Source: Oscillospiraceae bacterium
Lineage (GTDB): Bacteria > Bacillota > Clostridia > Oscillospirales > Ruminococcaceae
Reading direction: 5' to 3'
DNA: 32,345 nucleotides
NCBI GenBank assembly: GCA_017848125.1
Contig: JAGAJY010000086.1
Coordinates: 1-32,345, forward strand
Every line of letters starts with the position of its first letter. The stretch's first letter is position 1. The notes under the pieces are model-generated. The model saw only the letters and a list, made by a program, of their open reading frames with translations, made no database searches and was not told the DNA's origin. The translations under genes were made by a program, and so were the position numbers. Positions 25,662 through 32,345 of this stretch are shown piece by piece.

Positions 25662-25988
25662 TTAGTATGATTTGCCGCAGCCTGCGTGCTTGCAGACTCT
25701 GGTCTTAGTGCCGTCAGCCTCGATCTTGTGGCCGAGTCTTGTGGGCTTGCCGCAGTTGGGGCAAACTGCCATAACCTTGCATGCATAGAGGGGAGCTTCG
25801 CACTTTACAATGCCGCCCTGCTGACCCATCTGACGGGGCTTAACGTGCTTGGTAACGATATTAAGGCCTTCAACGATAACCTTCTGCTCCTTGGGAGAAA
25901 CCTCAAGAACCTTACCCTGCTTGCCCTTATCCTTACCGGAAAGAATAACAACAGTGTCGCCTGTTTTAACGTGTAACTTCTTATTCAT
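25662..25988 (-). CDS. rplX: 50S ribosomal protein L24 with C-terminal zinc-ribbon-like cysteines
   Basis: This 108-residue assembly-initiator protein has the KOW opening ([22 protein letters not shown]) and [13 protein letters not shown]. The C-terminal part holds [18 protein letters not shown] and then CKHAGC, which could bind zinc. Many bacterial L24 proteins have a similar pattern, though the spacing of the last pair (C-x4-C) is less common. GGAGGTG precedes the ATG, 15 bases after rplN. Confidence 0.97.
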   Translation of the reverse strand: MNKKLHVKTGDTVVILSGKDKGKQGKVLEVSPKEQKVIVEGLNIVTKHVKPRQMGQQGGIVKCEAPLYACKVMAVCPNCGKPTRLGHKIEADGTKTRVCKHAGCGKSY

Positions 25989-26003
25989 TGTGCGGCACCT
26001 CCA

Positions 26004-26372
26004 TTAAAGAACCTCGGGAGCGAGGGAAAGGATCTTCATATAATCCTTGTCACGGAGCTCTCTTGCAACAGGTCCAAAAATACGTGTTCCTCTGGGGTTC
26101 TTGTCCTCCTTGATGATAACTGCTGCGTTCTCATCGAAACGGATGTAAGTACCATCCTCTCTGCGGAGACCCTTAGCGGAACGAACGATAACTGCCTTAA
26201 CAACGTCGCCCTTCTTAACAACGCCGCCTGGTGTTGCTTTTTTAACCGAAGCAACAACAACATCGCCGATATTAGCATATCTTCTGCGAGTACCACCGAG
26301 AACTCTGATGCACATAAGCTCCTTGGCACCTGTGTTATCAGCGACCTTTAAATAAGTCTGCATCTGTATCAC
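26004..26372 (-). CDS. rplN: 50S ribosomal protein L14
   Basis: This 122-residue interface protein forms bridges to 16S rRNA and in other bacteria is the target of the silencing factor RsfS. The sequence is canonical from [26 protein letters not shown] to the end. The start codon is GTG (26370-26372), 10 bases after AAGGAG; an ATG nearer that site is out of frame. It is the first gene after a strong internal promoter and a folded leader, so the spc half of the block can be made on its own. Confidence 0.98.
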   Translation of the reverse strand: MIQMQTYLKVADNTGAKELMCIRVLGGTRRRYANIGDVVVASVKKATPGGVVKKGDVVKAVIVRSAKGLRREDGTYIRFDENAAVIIKEDKNPRGTRIFGPVARELRDKDYMKILSLAPEVL

Positions 26373-26521
26373 AGCGCATTAACTCCTTCCTTAACAGCGA
26401 AATACGGCATTAGGCAGGAATACACCTGCCTGATACCGAATATCACATTTAAATTGATTTGACATCTCAACGTTGCCGGGTGTATCGAGCATAACCTCAC
26501 ACTCAACCTGACATCAGCAAC
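26373..26521 (-). promoter_or_regulatory. Structured rplN leader
   Basis: The predicted transcript begins at about 26521 with GTTGC, which can pair with GCAAC at 26472-26476 to close a 50-base 5' domain. A second stem pairs 26425-26437 with 26406-26418 (13 positions, one mismatch and one G-U) around a six-base loop. There is no T-run, so regulation, if any, would act on translation or stability. Confidence 0.5.
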
Positions 26522-26527
26522 ATTTTG

Positions 26528-26556
26528 ATTATACCACACCGAAACTCATTTGTCAA
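26528..26556 (-). promoter_or_regulatory. Perfect-consensus promoter inside the ribosomal block
   Basis: On the minus strand TTGACA (26551-26556) and TATAAT (26528-26533) are both perfect, with a 17-base spacer ending in TGTGG. It lies in the 246-base gap between rpsQ and rplN. Confidence 0.9.
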
Positions 26557-26618
26557 TACCTTTTAGGAAATTTTCTCAAAAAAGTTTCGGTGAAAGCTCC
26601 ATATCGGAAAAGAACTGA

Positions 26619-26876
26619 TTACTTAGCCTTTTCGATAACCTCAACAAGTCTCCATCTCTTGTCCTTGGAAAGAGGACGAGTTTCCATGATCTCAACTCTG
26701 TCGCCGATGTTGCAGATGTTCTGCTCATCGTGAGCCTTGAGTCTGATGGTTCTCTTGATGATCTTCTTGTAAAGGGGGTGCTTTACATTATCCTGAATAG
26801 CAACAACGATAGTCTTATCCATCTTATTGGAAACTACCTTGCCGACTCTTGTTTTTCTGAGATTTCTTTCAGCCAT
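26619..26876 (-). CDS. rpsQ: 30S ribosomal protein S17
   Basis: This 85-residue OB-fold protein is a primary binder of the 5' domain of 16S rRNA. The sequence [21 protein letters not shown] and [20 protein letters not shown] is typical. GGGAGG precedes the ATG, 14 bases after rpmC. It is the last gene of the S10 half of the block; a weak hairpin (TTTC/GAAA) followed by CTTTTTT lies about 30 bases beyond its stop and may end part of the transcription. Confidence 0.98.
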   Translation of the reverse strand: MAERNLRKTRVGKVVSNKMDKTIVVAIQDNVKHPLYKKIIKRTIRLKAHDEQNICNIGDRVEIMETRPLSKDKRWRLVEVIEKAK

Positions 26877-26890
26877 TATAATGTCCTCCC

Positions 26891-27085
26891 TTACTTAGCG
26901 TTGGACTGCTCACGCTGGATAGTCTTGATGCGAGCGATGTCCTTCTTAACAGCCTTTAAACGTGCAGGATTGTCAAGCTGATTAACAGTGTGCTGGAAGC
27001 GGAGAGCAAAAAGCTCTTTCTTAAGATCAACGAGCTTATTCTCCAGCTCCTGTGCAGTCATATCTCTGATTTCCGAAGCCTTCAT
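26891..27085 (-). CDS. rpmC: 50S ribosomal protein L29
   Basis: This 64-residue two-helix protein sits at the peptide exit beside L23. The pattern [31 protein letters not shown] is typical. Its ATG overlaps the rplP stop codon in a TAATG arrangement with GAGGAGG upstream, so translation is coupled. Confidence 0.97.
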   Translation of the reverse strand: MKASEIRDMTAQELENKLVDLKKELFALRFQHTVNQLDNPARLKAVKKDIARIKTIQREQSNAK

Positions 27086-27507
27086 TAGTTGCTCGCCTCC
27101 TCTTCCTTAGTAATAAACTTGCACTTGATGGGGAGCTTGTGCATTGCGAGACGCATAGCCTCTCTTGCAGTCTCCTCGGGAACGCCGGCGATCTCAAAAA
27201 GAACTCTGCCGGGCTTAACAACAGCTACCCAGTACTCGGGAGAACCCTTACCGGAACCCATTCGTGTTTCAGCGGGCTTCTCTGTGATGGGCTTGTCGGG
27301 GAAAATCTTGATCCAAACCTGACCGCCACGCTTGATGTAACGTGTCATAGCGATACGGGCAGCCTCGATCTGATTGGAGGTGATCCAAGCGGGCTCAAGA
27401 GCCTGCAGACCGAAATCACCGTTGGAAACCTTGTTTCCTCTGAGTGCCTTACCGGTAAGTCTACCTCTCTGAACTCTTCTGTATTTAACTCTCTTGGGAA
27501 GCAGCAT
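27085..27507 (-). CDS. rplP: 50S ribosomal protein L16
   Basis: This 140-residue protein organises the A-site tRNA region of the large subunit. Conserved segments are [52 protein letters not shown] and KLPIKCKFI. It starts within the rpsC stop (TAATG) with AAGGAGGT upstream, and its own stop overlaps the rpmC start. Confidence 0.98.
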   Translation of the reverse strand: MLLPKRVKYRRVQRGRLTGKALRGNKVSNGDFGLQALEPAWITSNQIEAARIAMTRYIKRGGQVWIKIFPDKPITEKPAETRMGSGKGSPEYWVAVVKPGRVLFEIAGVPEETAREAMRLAMHKLPIKCKFITKEEEASN

Positions 27508-28268
27508 TATGCGTTACCTCCTTCGCTCTTATTTGCACGGGGTCTGTTACCGCCCTCACGTCTTCTGTTGTCGTTGTTACGACGCTTTCTCTCAGGCTTT
27601 TCTGCGGGAGCCTTGTTTACTCTTGCAGCAGAAGCCTCGCCCTTAAGGATTTCACCCTTGTAGATCCAAACCTTGATACCGAGACGGCCGTAGGTTGTGT
27701 GAGCCTCAGCAAAGCCGTAGTCGATGTCAGCTCTGATGGTCTGAAGGGGAATAGTACCCTCGTGATAAGTCTCGCTTCTTGCGATTTCAGCGCCTGCAAG
27801 ACGACCGCCGACTCTGACCTTGATACCCTTAGCACCGAGCTTCATAGCACGGCCGATAGCCTGCTTCATAGCACGTCTGTAGGATACACGGTTTTCGAGC
27901 TGAGCAGCAATGTTCTCAGCAACGAGAGTAGAATCGAGATCGGGCTGCTTAACCTCAACGATGTTGATGTAAACAGACTTGCCCATCATCTTCTCAACAG
28001 ACTGACGGAGCTTCTCGATATTTTCACCGCCGCGACCGATAACAATACCGGGCTTAGCGCAGTAAACGTGAATTCTAACCTTGCCTGCGAATCTTTCGAT
28101 TTCAACCTTGGGAACGCCTGCGTCCTTAAGGCTCTTCTTAATGAAATTACGAACGTTATAGTCCTCAACAAGAGTATCGCCGAAAGTAGCCTTATTTGCA
28201 AACCAACGGGAATCCCAGTCCTTGATAACGCCTACACGCAGACCGTGGGGATTAACTTTCTGTCCCAT
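27507..28268 (-). CDS. rpsC: 30S ribosomal protein S3
   Basis: This 253-residue head protein lines the mRNA entry and has helicase activity with S4 and S5 in other species. The KH domain shows [13 protein letters not shown] (about 77-89). The C-terminal domain has [32 protein letters not shown] basic, asparagine- and glycine-rich tail of about 35 residues ([19 protein letters not shown]) extends beyond the core. AGGAGGT precedes the ATG. Confidence 0.98.
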   Translation of the reverse strand: MGQKVNPHGLRVGVIKDWDSRWFANKATFGDTLVEDYNVRNFIKKSLKDAGVPKVEIERFAGKVRIHVYCAKPGIVIGRGGENIEKLRQSVEKMMGKSVYINIVEVKQPDLDSTLVAENIAAQLENRVSYRRAMKQAIGRAMKLGAKGIKVRVGGRLAGAEIARSETYHEGTIPLQTIRADIDYGFAEAHTTYGRLGIKVWIYKGEILKGEASAARVNKAPAEKPERKRRNNDNRRREGGNRPRANKSEGGNA

Positions 28269-28288
28269 AATTTACCTCCTCTTTCGAC

Positions 28289-28624
28289 TTATTCTTTTTC
28301 AGCTACAACGAGAGTAACGTTGGAAGTTCTCTTGTTGATGCGGAAAGCTCTGCCCTGTGCACGAGGCATGATACGCTTCATAATAGGTCCGGGGCAAACG
28401 AAGCATTCGGAAACGATAAGGTTTTCCTTATTCATACCGTAATTGTTCTCAGCGTTTGCGATCGCAGACTTCAGAAGCTTCTCCAGGTATTCACAAGCAG
28501 ACTTGGGTGTGTACTTTAAGATCGCCATAGCAGTTTCAACGTCCTTGCCTCTGATAAGGTCGAGAACGATCTGAACCTTTCTGGGTGCGATGCGAGCATT
28601 AGTAAGATGTGCTCTTGCTTCCAT
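28289..28624 (-). CDS. rplV: 50S ribosomal protein L22
   Basis: This 111-residue protein has a beta-hairpin that narrows the peptide exit tunnel, the site of macrolide resistance changes in other bacteria. Conserved parts are [31 protein letters not shown] and the hairpin region [31 protein letters not shown] precedes the ATG, 21 bases after rpsS. Confidence 0.98.
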   Translation of the reverse strand: MEARAHLTNARIAPRKVQIVLDLIRGKDVETAMAILKYTPKSACEYLEKLLKSAIANAENNYGMNKENLIVSECFVCPGPIMKRIMPRAQGRAFRINKRTSNVTLVVAEKE

Positions 28625-28645
28625 TAAAATCTTCTCCTCTCTGCC

Positions 28646-28927
28646 TTACTTGCCGTTGTTGGATGTCTTGGAGCCTGCGTGGCCCTTATAAGTTCTTGTA
28701 GGTGCAAACTCACCGAGCTTGTGTCCTACCATATCCTCTGTAACATATACAGGAACGTGCTTTCTGCCGTCGTGAACAGCGAAAGTGTGACCTACGAAAT
28801 CAGGGAAAATTGTTGAGGATCTGCTCCAGGTCTTGAGAACCTTCTTCTCACCTGCTTCATTCATAGCAATAACTCTCTTTAAGAGAACCTCCTGAACGTA
28901 AGGTCCCTTCTTGATACTTCTGCTCAT
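28646..28927 (-). CDS. rpsS: 30S ribosomal protein S19
   Basis: This 93-residue head protein works with S13 near the A site. The start at 28927 gives [19 protein letters not shown], the family opening, behind GGGGAGG; an in-frame ATG 11 codons earlier falls inside the leader hairpin and is unlikely. The core [29 protein letters not shown] and the ending [12 protein letters not shown] are canonical. Confidence 0.97.
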   Translation of the reverse strand: MSRSIKKGPYVQEVLLKRVIAMNEAGEKKVLKTWSRSSTIFPDFVGHTFAVHDGRKHVPVYVTEDMVGHKLGEFAPTRTYKGHAGSKTSNNGK

Positions 28928-28952
28928 TGGTTTTCCTCCCCTCTCAGATTTT

Positions 28953-29006
28953 AGAGGCAAGATTGTGCTGACTTCATCACGAGGATGAAATCAGCAATTC
29001 TCCTCT
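28953..29006 (-). promoter_or_regulatory. Hairpin between rplB and rpsS
   Basis: A 12-bp stem (28967-28978 with 28984-28995, one G-U pair on the transcript) with a five-base loop is framed by an outer AGAGG/CCTCT pairing (29002-29006 with 28953-28957). It fills much of the 135-base gap before rpsS. No T-run follows, so it is not an intrinsic terminator. Confidence 0.6.
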
Positions 29007-29062
29007 TTACGAATCCTATGAGTATAATAAAATATTTTGAAGTTTGGTTAAGTGACGGAAAA

Positions 29063-29896
29063 TTACTTGCCGTTTCTTCTCTTAACGATGAACTTATCGG
29101 AACGGTTGTGGGTAGCTCTTGTCTTGTAACCGAGAGCGGGCTTGCCCCAAGGAGTAACAGGTCCGGGACGTCCAACGGGAGATTTACCCTCACCACCGCC
29201 GTGGGGGTGATCGCAGGGGTTCATTACAGAACCTCTGACTGTAGGTCTGATGCCCTTGTGACGGGTACGTCCTGCCTTACCGAGGTTAACGTTCTCGTGG
29301 TCGATATTGCCGACCTGACCGATAGTAGCCATGCAGCCGATAGCGATCTTTCTCATCTCGCCGGAAGGAAGTCTTACGAGAGCGTAATCCTCTTCCTTAC
29401 CCATAAGCTGAGCCATGTTGCCTGCGGATCTAACAAGCTGAGCGCCCTTGCCGGGATAAAGCTCAAGATTGTGAATGAAAGTACCAACGGGAATGTCGCC
29501 GAGCTTGAGAGCGTTGCCGGGCTTGATGTCAGCGTCAGCGCCTGCTCTTACAACGTCGCCTACCTTAAGACCGTAGGGAGCGATGATATATCTCTTCTCA
29601 CCGTCCTCGTACTGAACGAGAGCGATGAATGCGCTTCTGTTGGGATCGTACTCAAGAGTCATAACAGTAGCGTTCATGCCCTGCTTGTCTCTCTTGAAAT
29701 CGATGATTCTGTATTTTCTTCTGTTTCCGCCGCCTCTGTGACGAACAGTGATACGACCGTAGCTGTTTCTACCGGACTTCTTGGAAAGAGGAGCGAGAAG
29801 GCTCTTCTCAGGCTCTACCTTAGAAAGAACGCTGTAGTCAGTAACAGTCATCTGACGTCTTGAAGGGGTCGTAGGCTTATATGTTTTAATAGCCAT
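29063..29896 (-). CDS. rplB: 50S ribosomal protein L2
   Basis: This 277-residue protein supports the peptidyl transferase centre and subunit joining. The signature [20 protein letters not shown] includes the conserved histidine pair at about 230 and 232. The N-terminal [15 protein letters not shown] and [18 protein letters not shown] are standard. AAGGAG precedes the ATG. The 88-base gap from rplW holds three small hairpins. Confidence 0.98.
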   Translation of the reverse strand: MAIKTYKPTTPSRRQMTVTDYSVLSKVEPEKSLLAPLSKKSGRNSYGRITVRHRGGGNRRKYRIIDFKRDKQGMNATVMTLEYDPNRSAFIALVQYEDGEKRYIIAPYGLKVGDVVRAGADADIKPGNALKLGDIPVGTFIHNLELYPGKGAQLVRSAGNMAQLMGKEEDYALVRLPSGEMRKIAIGCMATIGQVGNIDHENVNLGKAGRTRHKGIRPTVRGSVMNPCDHPHGGGEGKSPVGRPGPVTPWGKPALGYKTRATHNRSDKFIVKRRNGK

Positions 29897-29928
29897 TTTC
29901 GATTCAACTCCTTAAAGTGGTTTTGCGA

Positions 29929-29985
29929 AGGATAAATATCCTCCATACATTCCGTTTCGGAAAACGGTTATCCGAAGACTCGGAT
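29929..29985 (-). repeat. Three small hairpins between rplW and rplB
   Basis: Perfect 6-bp stems occur at 29929-29942 (AGGATA/TATCCT), 29952-29967 (CCGTTT/AAACGG) and 29970-29985 (ATCCGA/TCGGAT), nearly end to end and reaching the rplW stop codon. Confidence 0.6.
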
Positions 29986-30275
29986 TACATCATACCATCA
30001 AAGAATTCGATGGTCTTGGAGCCTTCCTTGAGAGTAACGATAGCCTTTTTCCAGGAAGGAGTAGTTCCTCTGTTCATGCCGACTCTCTTAGCACGGCCTC
30101 TCACGTTCATGGTGTTAACGCTTGCGACCTGAACGCCGAAGAGCTCTTCAACAGCCTTAGCGATCTCGATCTTGTTAGCGCATTTAGCAACCTTGAAAGT
30201 GTACTTGTTTTCCTGCAGACCGCCCATGCTCTTTTCAGTGATGATGGGCTTGATTACGATGTCCTGTGCAGTCAT
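29985..30275 (-). CDS. rplW: 50S ribosomal protein L23
   Basis: This 96-residue protein at the tunnel exit is the docking site for trigger factor and signal recognition particle. Conserved parts are [13 protein letters not shown] and [31 protein letters not shown]. Its start overlaps the rplD stop (TAATG) and GAGGAGGTG lies within rplD, so the two are translationally coupled. Confidence 0.98.
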   Translation of the reverse strand: MTAQDIVIKPIITEKSMGGLQENKYTFKVAKCANKIEIAKAVEELFGVQVASVNTMNVRGRAKRVGMNRGTTPSWKKAIVTLKEGSKTIEFFDGMM

Positions 30276-30898
30276 TATGCATACACCTCCTCAATTTTTG
30301 CAACTGCGTCCTTAACAACAACGAACTTGTCGTAGTTGAGGATGTCGTAAACGTTGATTGTGTTTACGAGAGCAGTCTTAACGCCGGGGATATTTGCAGC
30401 ACTCTTGATAACCTTGGAATCAACCTCGGGCATAACAATGAGAGCCTTGCCCTGAGCGCCTACAGCGCCGAGCATCTTAACCATATCCTTGGTCTTGTAC
30501 TCGTTCATGGTGATGCTGTCGAGAACGATCATATCGCCTGACAGAACCTTGGAAGAAAGAGCAGACTTGATAGCAAGTCTTCTCAGCTTCTTGTTAACAG
30601 TGAAACGGTAAGATCTGGGCTTGGGGCCGAGAGCAACGCCGCCGTGTGTCCACTGGGGAGCTCTTGTTGAACCCTGTCTTGCATGACCTGTACCCTTCTG
30701 TCTCCAGGGCTTTCTTCCGCCGCCGCTTACCTCAGTACGGGTAAGAGTGGACTGTGTGCCCTGTCTCTGGTTAGCAAGGTAATTTACAACCATTGTGTGC
30801 ATAGCGGAAACATTGGGTGTAATACCGAAAATTGCATCTGACAGCTCAATGGTGGAAACCTCATTACCTGTCATATCCATAACCTTAATATTAGGCAT
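30275..30898 (-). CDS. rplD: 50S ribosomal protein L4
   Basis: This 207-residue protein has a globular domain and a long loop in the exit tunnel ([19 protein letters not shown], about 60-78), where macrolide resistance changes occur in other bacteria. In Escherichia coli L4 also represses the S10 operon through its leader; that mechanism is not established in this group. AAGGAGG precedes the ATG, 18 bases after rplC. Confidence 0.98.
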   Translation of the reverse strand: MPNIKVMDMTGNEVSTIELSDAIFGITPNVSAMHTMVVNYLANQRQGTQSTLTRTEVSGGGRKPWRQKGTGHARQGSTRAPQWTHGGVALGPKPRSYRFTVNKKLRRLAIKSALSSKVLSGDMIVLDSITMNEYKTKDMVKMLGAVGAQGKALIVMPEVDSKVIKSAANIPGVKTALVNTINVYDILNYDKFVVVKDAVAKIEEVYA

Positions 30899-30916
30899 TA
30901 TCGCTTCCTCCTTCCA

Positions 30917-31552
30917 TTAAGCCTTCTTAACGCAGTCAACGATAGTAACGATACCGTTCTTGGGACCGGGGATAGCGCCCTTTACTGCGATAAGATTGTT
31001 TTCAACGTCGATCTTAACGATCTCAAGGTTCTGAACGGTAACTCTCTCAGCGCCCATATGTCCGGGAAGTGCCTTGCCCTTGAAGATTCTGGAGGGTGAG
31101 GAGCATGCGCCCATGGAACCTGCATGTCTGTGAACAGGTCCTGTACCGTGAGTTTCCTTAAGTCTTGCGTTATTGTTTCTCTTGATAGTACCCTGGAAGC
31201 CCTTACCCTTGGAAGTACCGCAAACATCAACGATGTCGCCTACCTCGAAAGTATCAGCCTTGAGTACATCACCCACATTGAGGGACTCTGCATTGTCGAG
31301 TCTGAACTCCTTGAGTGTTCTCTTGAGAGCAACGTCAGCCTTTGCAAAGTGACCCTTTACAGGCTTGTTAACGAGCTTCTCTCTGATGTCGCCGAAACCG
31401 CACTGAACTGCGCTGTAACCGTCGTTCTCAACAGTCTTCTTCTGAACGACAACGCAGGGGCCGGCTTCAACAACGGTAACAGGAATAACCTTTCCTGCCT
31501 CATCGAAAATCTGTGTCATACCGATTTTCTTACCGATGATTGCCTTTGTCAT
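30917..31552 (-). CDS. rplC: 50S ribosomal protein L3
   Basis: This 211-residue protein starts large-subunit assembly and reaches the peptidyl transferase centre with its long loop. Conserved parts are [43 protein letters not shown] and [36 protein letters not shown] precedes the ATG. The 95-base gap from rpsJ contains a 6-bp GTTGAC/GTCAAC hairpin but no promoter. Confidence 0.98.
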   Translation of the reverse strand: MTKAIIGKKIGMTQIFDEAGKVIPVTVVEAGPCVVVQKKTVENDGYSAVQCGFGDIREKLVNKPVKGHFAKADVALKRTLKEFRLDNAESLNVGDVLKADTFEVGDIVDVCGTSKGKGFQGTIKRNNNARLKETHGTGPVHRHAGSMGACSSPSRIFKGKALPGHMGAERVTVQNLEIVKIDVENNLIAVKGAIPGPKNGIVTIVDCVKKA

Positions 31553-31647
31553 AATTTTTCCTCCCTTTAGGTTATTGGTTGACCTTTACGTCAACATTGA
31601 CCCCACATTTCTGACATCTTTGCAGTAATGCTCTGCGGGAAATCGGA

Positions 31648-31962
31648 TTACTTGATTTCCATTACGATGTCAACGCCTGCGGGAAGCTCAAGACCCTGAA
31701 GAGCCTCTGTGGTCTTTGCAGTGGGTCTGAGAACGTCGATAAGTCTCTTGTGTGTTCTCATCTCGAACTGCTCACGGCTATCCTTGTACTTGTGCACAGC
31801 ACGGAGGATTGTAACGATCTCCTTGTCTGTGGGAAGGGGGATAGGGCCGGAAACCTTAGCTCCGCTGCGCTTAGCAGCCTCTACGATCTTAGCGGTTGCT
31901 GCATCTACAACAGCGTGATCATAGCCCTTGACCTTGATTCTGATTTTTTCATTGACTGCCAT
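31648..31962 (-). CDS. rpsJ: 30S ribosomal protein S10 (NusE)
   Basis: This 104-residue head protein also acts as NusE, linking ribosomes to RNA polymerase through NusB and NusG. Conserved parts are [38 protein letters not shown] and [23 protein letters not shown]. It is the first gene of the block, with a perfect AGGAGG before the ATG and a leader of about 330 bases. Confidence 0.98.
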   Translation of the reverse strand: MAVNEKIRIKVKGYDHAVVDAATAKIVEAAKRSGAKVSGPIPLPTDKEIVTILRAVHKYKDSREQFEMRTHKRLIDVLRPTAKTTEALQGLELPAGVDIVMEIK

Positions 31963-32293
31963 TAAAATCGCCTCCTGAAAAATTTGTTGGGGGACGAGTT
32001 TGCAACACCCAATATTTATCTGTATCCACGCCGCCGCCGATGTTTTTACTCACACGCCGCCGTGCGTTTCGTGATAAACGACATAAAAAATCCCAAAAAC
32101 ATCTTAAATAATGCTTTCGGGTGCCGTGCATACACAAAGCGCTCACCTTCAGACAGAATCCGCCTGTGGTTTGAGACACTAACTGTGTTCGGTATTACAG
32201 CCGCCCGGTTTAAAATCGGACATACTCTGCGGAAATTCCCTTACAAACCGTAAGCAACCTTCCGCTTCATCGCATATCATTCGCAGTCACGCA
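31963..32293 (-). promoter_or_regulatory. Long rpsJ operon leader
   Basis: No coding gene is credible here. The leader holds a two-part hairpin near its start (GCGGAA 32229-32234 with TTCCGC 32260-32265, inner CTTAC/GTAAG), further short stems, and the terminator at 32085-32121, then about 120 bases before rpsJ. The order of sensor-like fold, terminator and gene suggests attenuation. Confidence 0.55.
32085..32121 (-). terminator. Terminator/attenuator in the rpsJ leader
   Basis: On the minus strand CCCGAAAGCAT pairs fully with ATGTTTTTGGG (32111-32121 with 32092-32102; two G-U pairs) around an eight-base loop, followed by A and six T (32085-32090). It lies between promoter and rpsJ, so it must be bypassed for the operon to be read. 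Confidence 0.7.
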
Positions 32294-32299
32294 AGAAGT

Positions 32300-32328
32300 A
32301 TTATAACATACTTTTCCCTGAATTGCAA
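32300..32328 (-). promoter_or_regulatory. Promoter of the S10 ribosomal operon
   Basis: On the minus strand TTGCAA (32323-32328) and TATAAT (32300-32305) are separated by 17 bases. The start point would be near 32293. Confidence 0.85.
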
Positions 32329-32345
32329 GCATTTTGCAAAATAAC

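Noticed and set aside
28985-29863. 292-residue plus-strand frame across rplB and the adjoining gap
   Set aside because: Antisense shadow of rplB with serine/valine-rich composition typical of frames opposite ribosomal genes. Other long plus-strand frames in the 16-31 kb region were rejected for the same reason.
31949-32179. 76-residue minus-strand frame in the rpsJ leader
   Set aside because: No ribosome binding site at its start; it spans the leader up to the rpsJ start region and looks like chance.

Overview
The window looks like chromosomal DNA from a Ruminococcus-like member of the Clostridia (Oscillospiraceae/Ruminococcaceae). The clues are the Gram-positive S10-spc-alpha ribosomal gene order with adk, map, a small KOW protein, infA and rpmJ in the middle, zinc-type S14 and L36, a four-cysteine adenylate kinase, strong AGGAGG-type ribosome binding sites, and protein sequences that resemble that group. 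The genus is an inference from gene content, not a measured assignment. No rRNA, tRNA, CRISPR array, transposase or phage gene was seen.

Layout. Positions 1-13.1 kb carry plus-strand genes in short operons: (i) a YgiQ-type radical SAM protein, a membrane-anchored ComEC-like metallo-beta-lactamase-fold protein and a DUF3006-type protein, all overlapping; (ii) a 270-base intergenic run of nine perfect stem-loops; (iii) an RpiR/SIS regulator, two uncharacterised proteins and an HI0933-family flavoprotein; (iv) a LytTR regulator with a DUF3021-type membrane partner, ending in a 102-base near-perfect inverted repeat; (v) two small membrane proteins, the second behind a structured leader; (vi) an iron-type alcohol dehydrogenase; (vii) a CNNM/CBS (HlyC/CorC) membrane protein. 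Two copies of a promoter-bearing 28-bp repeat, each followed by a hairpin, lie between this block and the next.

From 13.14 kb to the right edge everything is on the minus strand. The last gene of that block (13140-15725) is the most unusual: an 861-residue TetM/EF-G-like translational GTPase fused to a C-terminal YacP/Rae1-type NYN ribonuclease domain, with its own consensus promoter. Upstream of it is the full ribosomal block: rpsJ-rplC-rplD-rplW-rplB-rpsS-rplV-rpsC-rplP-rpmC-rpsQ, then rplN-rplX-rplE-rpsZ-rpsH-rplF-rplR-rpsE-rpmD-rplO-secY-adk-map-KOW-infA-rpmJ-rpsM-rpsK-rpsD-rpoA-rplQ, closed by an intrinsic terminator.

Regulation visible in sequence: rpsJ has a consensus-like promoter and a leader of about 330 bases that contains an intrinsic terminator, which suggests attenuation. 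A perfect TTGACA-17-TATAAT promoter and a folded leader split the ribosomal block between rpsQ and rplN. Several starts were moved inward to fit ribosome binding sites, and GTG or TTG starts are used by rplN, secY, the KOW gene, rpsE and infA.
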